From Saprospiraceae bacterium (GTDB lineage: Bacteria; Bacteroidota; Bacteroidia; Chitinophagales; Saprospiraceae), in assembly GCA_016787345.1 (NCBI GenBank), contig JAEUUU010000031.1, positions 1-64,000 of the forward strand: a DNA stretch of 64,000 nucleotides. Reading direction: 5' to 3'. Shown in pieces: positions 60,906-64,000 of this stretch. How positions within the stretch are numbered: the stretch's first letter is position 1; every line of letters begins with the position of its first letter. The notes under the pieces were generated by a model. It saw only the letters and a list, made by a program, of their open reading frames with translations. It did no database searches and was not told the DNA's origin. A program made the position numbers and the translations under genes.

Positions 60906-60913
60906 AAAAGGAG
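60906..60913 (+). promoter_or_regulatory. Shine-Dalgarno sequence of rpsU
   Basis: AAAAGGAG, 7 bases ahead of the ATG, is a strong Shine-Dalgarno. This is unusual in this window, where most genes lack one. In Bacteroidota the 16S tail is generally masked, partly by bS21, and a strong site on rpsU is known to allow self-regulation. Confidence 0.85.
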
Positions 60914-60920
60914 TAATTTC

Positions 60921-61115
60921 ATGTTGATCGTTGAAGTAAAAGACGGCGAAGCCATTGACAAGGTGCTGAAAAAGTACAAGCGCAAATTCGAGCGCGCCGG
61001 CATTCTTAAAGAACTGCGTCGCCGCAAGAACTTCACCAAGCCTTCGGTGACCCGCCGCACGGAGGTACTCAAAGCGGTTTACAAAGAAGAAATGTACGGC
61101 AACAAGAACGATTAA
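60921..61115 (+). CDS. rpsU: 30S ribosomal protein bS21
   Basis: This 64-residue basic protein starts MLIVEVKDGEAIDKVLKKY and continues KRKFERAGILKELRRRKNF, the bS21 pattern. It binds near the 3' end of 16S rRNA. The ATG at 60921 is fixed by the Shine-Dalgarno sequence. A terminator follows. Confidence 0.95.
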   Translation: MLIVEVKDGEAIDKVLKKYKRKFERAGILKELRRRKNFTKPSVTRRTEVLKAVYKEEMYGNKND

Positions 61116-61167
61116 TTCGTTCGTACGCAGCCTTTGGCTGCCAAGGCCCCTGCATTTTAAAGATACC

Positions 61168-61199
61168 AGGCAGCTGTCGTATTCGGCAGCTGCCTTTTT
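61168..61199 (+). terminator. rpsU intrinsic terminator
   Basis: AGGCAGCTGTCG (61168-61179) pairs with CGGCAGCTGCCT (61184-61195) with one GU pair and loop TATT, followed by TTTT. Confidence 0.88.
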
Positions 61200-61340
61200 G
61201 CGTTACGGGCATTACGGCCGCCTCTCTCCTAAGTCTGAGTACCCCGGGAACTTGTGGGCGAAAAAGTTTCACGCAAAGCCGCAAAGTCGCCTAGGGACAA
61301 ATTCTTCGCGCGCTTGGCGGCTTTTCATGAAATAATAATG

Positions 61341-61784
61341 CTACGATTTCAGGCCCTCCTCTTTCGATCCGGCAGATTCGGCGTCCGCACTCGGTTCCTC
61401 CGCCGCTTCTCCTTTATTTTTCCGGAACAGATTTTTCGCCACGACGACAAGGGTCGGGATGGCCTGTATCAGGATGGGCAACAGGATACGCAACAGCCGG
61501 GCTCTTTTGGAATTACGCGTCAGCGTATTGACCGCAAAATCGGTTGCCAGTCGTATGCTGGCAGGATTCTGAATAATCGTGTTCAGCAAACCCGAGTCTA
61601 CAGGTTTTGAAAACGAACGCATGGTGTACTTCAACAGGCGAGCCGGCGTCAGATCTTCTTTCAAGGCGCCCAGGGTCTGGCGAAGTTCCTGGCGCTGCTG
61701 CTGCATTTTATCGGCCAGCCGCTGTTTGCGCTGCAGCAACTCCGTCAGGTTGTCGACATCAACTTTCTTTCGGAAGATCTTCAT
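61341..61784 (-). CDS. Uncharacterised 147-residue protein downstream of the holin-like gene
   Basis: The protein has an N-terminal coiled region (NLTELLQRKQRLADKMQQQR), one hydrophobic segment (ILLPILIQAIPTLVVVAKNLF) and an acidic tail. It overlaps the preceding gene by 26 bases in another frame, so the two are coupled. The pair resembles DUF1469/holin-like envelope-stress gene pairs (inference). Function unknown. Confidence 0.7.
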   Translation of the reverse strand: MKIFRKKVDVDNLTELLQRKQRLADKMQQQRQELRQTLGALKEDLTPARLLKYTMRSFSKPVDSGLLNTIIQNPASIRLATDFAVNTLTRNSKRARLLRILLPILIQAIPTLVVVAKNLFRKNKGEAAEEPSADAESAGSKEEGLKS

Positions 61785-62139
61785 CGCTCAACATATTTTG
61801 AATGATTTTTTCGCGAAATAAGGGCCGGATGACATAAAATGCCAGGGCCCCGATCGGTATGAGAATCAGCGACGACAAGGCAAAACCGCCGGCTTTGTTT
61901 CCGATCAGGTCGCCCAGCCACAAAGCCAGCGCTACGCACAACAACATCAGGACCATGAGCGCGAAGGCCAGGGCCACAATCATACCGGCCAGATTGGAGA
62001 GCAGGGCCGACATCTTCTCAGCGAAGGTAAGCGTGGCATATTCCCATCGGGTTTCAAGGTGATCGAGTAGTTGGTCGGTCAGTTGTTCGAGTCGGGCGCT
62101 GGGGCCCTGCATGTCGTCGGGGTCGGCGTCGGGTTTCAT
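61759..62139 (-). CDS. Phage holin superfamily III / DUF1469-like membrane protein
   Basis: The 126-residue protein has an N-terminal helix (LEQLTDQLLDHLETRWEYA), two adjacent transmembrane helices (MIVALAFALMVLMLLCVALAL and ALSSLILIPIGALAFYVI) and a short charged tail. This plan matches the chromosomal Holin-X/DUF1469 family. No phage genes surround it, so a lysis role is unlikely. Confidence 0.75.
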   Translation of the reverse strand: MKPDADPDDMQGPSARLEQLTDQLLDHLETRWEYATLTFAEKMSALLSNLAGMIVALAFALMVLMLLCVALALWLGDLIGNKAGGFALSSLILIPIGALAFYVIRPLFREKIIQNMLSDEDLPKES

Positions 62140-62197
62140 GGTTAAAATGTTGTTTAGAGACCTGAAAAATCAAGGCAGCCGGAAGCCTTGTCTTGCA

Positions 62198-62205
62198 CAA
62201 AGATA
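62198..62205 (-). promoter_or_regulatory. -7 box for the holin-like pair
   Basis: CAAAGATA reads TATCTTTG on the minus strand, a perfect TAnnTTTG, 58 bases ahead of the ATG. Confidence 0.45.
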
Positions 62206-62262
62206 ATCAGGCAAGCGGCGCATGTCGCGGATTTTCCCGATTTTGGGGCAGGAAAGCGCAAC

Positions 62263-63162
62263 ATGTTTTACGAAGACAGTTTTTACCAATACCTCGCTCT
62301 CGAACGCAGATTCTCCCCCCATACCCTGGCGGCATACCGGCGCGACCTGTCGCAATTCATCGCTTTTCTCGACAGCCAGCAAGTGGATTCCGTCGCGGTG
62401 GTCCGGCACGGCCATATTCGCGCCTGGATCGTGCAACAAATGCAAGCCGGTCAAAGTCCGCGCAGCATCAACCGCCGCTTGTCGTGCCTCAAAAGCTATT
62501 TCCGGCTCCTGCGCAAACGGCGCCTGATCGAGCACGACCCGCTCAAAAAAGTCGTGGCGCCCCGCACCGGTAAACGCCTGCCGGTTTTTGTGCCCGAACA
62601 GCAGGTGAACCATCTGTTTACCCGGGTTGATTTCCCTGCCGATTATGCCGGTCAGCGCGACCGCCTTATTCTCGAAATGCTCTATGCCACCGGCCTGCGC
62701 AGAAGCGAGTTGTCGTTGCTCAAAATCAACGACATCGACCTCGGCCGTTTCGTGCTGCGGGTGCAGGGCAAAGGCGGAAAAGAACGGATCGTACCCTTTG
62801 CTCATTACCTGGCGCGCCTGATCGAACAGTATTTGTCGCTTCGTGAAAAAAGTTTCCCCGGCGCTGCGGAGCCCTGGCTGCTGCTCAACCGCAAAGGCGC
62901 CCGCATGAGCCCGGAAAGCATCTACTCCGCGGTGCACAAATACCTGTCGATGGTGACGACGACCGAACAACGCAGCCCGCACGTGTTGCGCCATTCCTTT
63001 GCCACCCACCTGTCGGACCACGGCGCCGACATCAACGCCATCAAGGAATTACTGGGCCACGCCAACCTCGCCGCTACCCAGATCTACACCCACAACAGCA
63101 TCGAAAAACTCAAAAAGGTGTACGACCAGGCGCATCCGAAAAGCAAGGAAGACGAGCCCTGA
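62263..63162 (+). CDS. xerC: Tyrosine recombinase XerC/XerD
   Basis: This 299-residue protein has an N-terminal SAM-like domain (HTLAAYRRDLSQFIAFL) and a catalytic domain with TGLRRSELSLL (first Arg), a Lys in GKGGKERIVPF, HVLRHSFATHL (His-x-x-Arg), GHANLAATQIYTH (His and the Tyr nucleophile). Length and motifs fit the chromosome dimer resolvase type, not an integrase. XerC versus XerD cannot be settled by eye. It is a single gene without attachment sites nearby. Confidence 0.9.
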   Translation: MFYEDSFYQYLALERRFSPHTLAAYRRDLSQFIAFLDSQQVDSVAVVRHGHIRAWIVQQMQAGQSPRSINRRLSCLKSYFRLLRKRRLIEHDPLKKVVAPRTGKRLPVFVPEQQVNHLFTRVDFPADYAGQRDRLILEMLYATGLRRSELSLLKINDIDLGRFVLRVQGKGGKERIVPFAHYLARLIEQYLSLREKSFPGAAEPWLLLNRKGARMSPESIYSAVHKYLSMVTTTEQRSPHVLRHSFATHLSDHGADINAIKELLGHANLAATQIYTHNSIEKLKKVYDQAHPKSKEDEP

Positions 63163-63276
63163 ACACGGGCCGTAACAATCCGCTAACGAGCCGTGATAAA
63201 ATGGCGTTAAACTGCCGTCCGGGGCGCCGCCAATCGCAGATTTCCCGCGTAATTGCAGCAAAAATCAGTTCAAACC

Positions 63277-63819
63277 ATGCGTGCCACCTACCTTTTGCTT
63301 CTGGGCGCCATCGGCCTGCTCGGCGCCTGCAGCCCCACCCTCACCCCCTTTTCCCGCGAGCTCTACGAGACGCAAAACTGGACCGACAACGACCTGAAAC
63401 GCGTACAGTTCTACCTCTCCGACGACCTCACGATCTACCGCAACATCGATGAAGACAGCCGGGTCAATATCTCCAGCGGCGAGATTAAAATCCGCAACGG
63501 CCGCAAAGTGCAACAAATCCACTTCCGCCGCGGCACCCCGGGCGTATTCCTGTTTCGGCCCAAAGACGATCACTTCGCCATCAGCTTCGAAAACAAAGAC
63601 GACACCCATTACCTCATGTTCGGCCCCAATCCGAAAATCAGCGGCGAATACCAGTTGCTGGCCTCGGAATGGAACCGCCGTTCGGGTACTGTAACCTATG
63701 CCGGCGAAAAATTCCAGACCGACTCCGATGTGATTCCGCGACTGCTCGTCAACCTCAAACGCGAAGGCAGCTACAAACAAGTGAGCCGTACCGCCTCCGG
63801 CCGGAAAGTGAAGGGATGA
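63277..63819 (+). CDS. Uncharacterised lipoprotein (180 residues)
   Basis: The lipobox is IGLLGAC. The mature protein is beta-rich: QFYLSDDLTIYRNID, then VQQIHFRRGTPGVF, then TVTYAGEKFQTDSDVIPRLL. No known family is recognised. The ATG at 63277 is chosen over a TTG eight codons upstream. A short GATGCGAGG-type repeat follows its stop codon. Confidence 0.7.
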   Translation: MRATYLLLLGAIGLLGACSPTLTPFSRELYETQNWTDNDLKRVQFYLSDDLTIYRNIDEDSRVNISSGEIKIRNGRKVQQIHFRRGTPGVFLFRPKDDHFAISFENKDDTHYLMFGPNPKISGEYQLLASEWNRRSGTVTYAGEKFQTDSDVIPRLLVNLKREGSYKQVSRTASGRKVKG

Positions 63820-63866
63820 TGATGCGAGGATGCGAGGATTTGAGTGCAGAGATTTGAATATTTAAA
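63817..63866 (+). repeat. GATGCGAGGATTTGAG-type half element
   Basis: GATGCGAGGATGCGAGGATT (63821-63840) starts at the lipoprotein stop codon. It is the same word as the outer arm of the 7786-7950 element, but no complementary arm is present. Confidence 0.75.
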
Positions 63867-63910
63867 ACAAAATATGTCAACTCGGTGAGCGTCAGACGCT
63901 TGCGATGCAC

Positions 63911-63918
63911 TACTTTTG
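63911..63918 (+). promoter_or_regulatory. -7 box for recN
   Basis: TACTTTTG is a perfect TAnnTTTG, 26 bases ahead of the recN ATG. Confidence 0.5.
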
Positions 63919-63944
63919 CGTTTTACCATACCCGGGTTGTCCTT

Positions 63945-64000
63945 ATGCTGAAACGCCTCCGTATTCGCAATTACGCGCTCATCGACGCACTGGAAATCGA
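63945..64000 (+). CDS. recN: DNA repair protein RecN, N-terminal start
   Basis: The first 18 codons read MLKRLRIRNYALIDALEI, the typical RecN opening (MLxxLxIxNYALID). The gene runs off the right edge. RecN is an SMC-like protein in double-strand break repair. In many Bacteroidota recN follows porD; here porD is at 3.2 kb with no recN beside it. Confidence 0.75.
   Translation, partial: MLKRLRIRNYALIDALEI

Noticed and set aside
61759-62139. Holin-like gene as a sign of a prophage
   Set aside because: No other phage gene is near and the family is widespread on chromosomes as an envelope protein.
62263-63162. Tyrosine recombinase as an integrase of a mobile element
   Set aside because: Length and motifs fit the housekeeping Xer type, and there is no adjacent tRNA, attachment repeat or cargo.

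Overview
The window is a chromosomal segment from a moderately GC-rich member of the Bacteroidota, most likely the Saprospiria/Chitinophagales side of the phylum (inference). The signs are: type IX secretion and gliding genes (porD, gldD, GldN-like proteins); four secreted proteins with T9SS sorting tails; Bacteroidota-type promoters (TAnnTTTG -7 boxes, sometimes with TTG 19-20 bases upstream); and a general lack of Shine-Dalgarno sequences, rpsU being the clear exception. No rRNA, integrated phage, transposase or CRISPR array was seen. There are two tRNA genes.

Layout. 1-6.6 kb (minus strand): typA end, a DUF1573 protein, tRNA-Leu, hscB-rseP, and the run bamD-rpoZ-coaBC-porD, which mixes envelope assembly, transcription and CoA genes. 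6.8-10 kb: an orphan paaA, a 55-bp perfect inverted repeat, and two tandem paralogues that each seem to hold two GldN-like modules. 10.2-20 kb: slyD, kup, a LytS-type histidine kinase, a phosphate block (PiT transporter plus OprP-like porin behind a Pho-box-like site), and two proteins of unknown function. 20.5-27 kb: a T9SS-exported multidomain protein, yidD, a flavin monooxygenase next to a PaaE-like reductase, gldD and a secreted-type nuclease. 27-36 kb: tRNA-Met, rnpA-rpmH, a DsbD-like protein, an M23 peptidase, a CHU_C-type secreted protein and a TMTC-like membrane/TPR protein.

36.0-39.6 kb is the most accessory-looking stretch. A PIN toxin-antitoxin pair faces away from an 845-residue NACHT NTPase. 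The C-terminus of that NTPase contains 25 perfect tripeptide repeats (LRD, LLD or LRY) encoded by a pure 9-bp tandem array. The gene is followed by a decayed fragment of the neighbouring ABC-F gene. This is the best candidate for an undescribed system, probably an immune (bNACHT-like) sensor with an unusual repeat tail.

39.6-55 kb: an ABC-F ATPase, a 1351-residue T9SS subtilase, a TerC protein, a 49-residue charged protein, a prolyl oligopeptidase, an S51 peptidase, a GtrA-GT87-DUF6438 overlap cluster and a trans-sulfuration enzyme. 55-58.2 kb: an OprD-like porin, a TauE/SafE permease and a Crp/Fnr regulator. Both transport genes have a perfect GTGA-N6-TCAC operator upstream, so they look like one regulon. 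58-64 kb: an SH3b protein, a membrane protein, a histone-deacetylase-family enzyme, rpsU, two membrane-associated small proteins, a Xer recombinase, a lipoprotein and the start of recN.

A second theme is intergenic. Many gaps, above all between convergent genes, hold long inverted or direct low-complexity repeats. Three of these loci share the 20-base core AGAGCAGAAATAACCCTTTT or nearly all of it.
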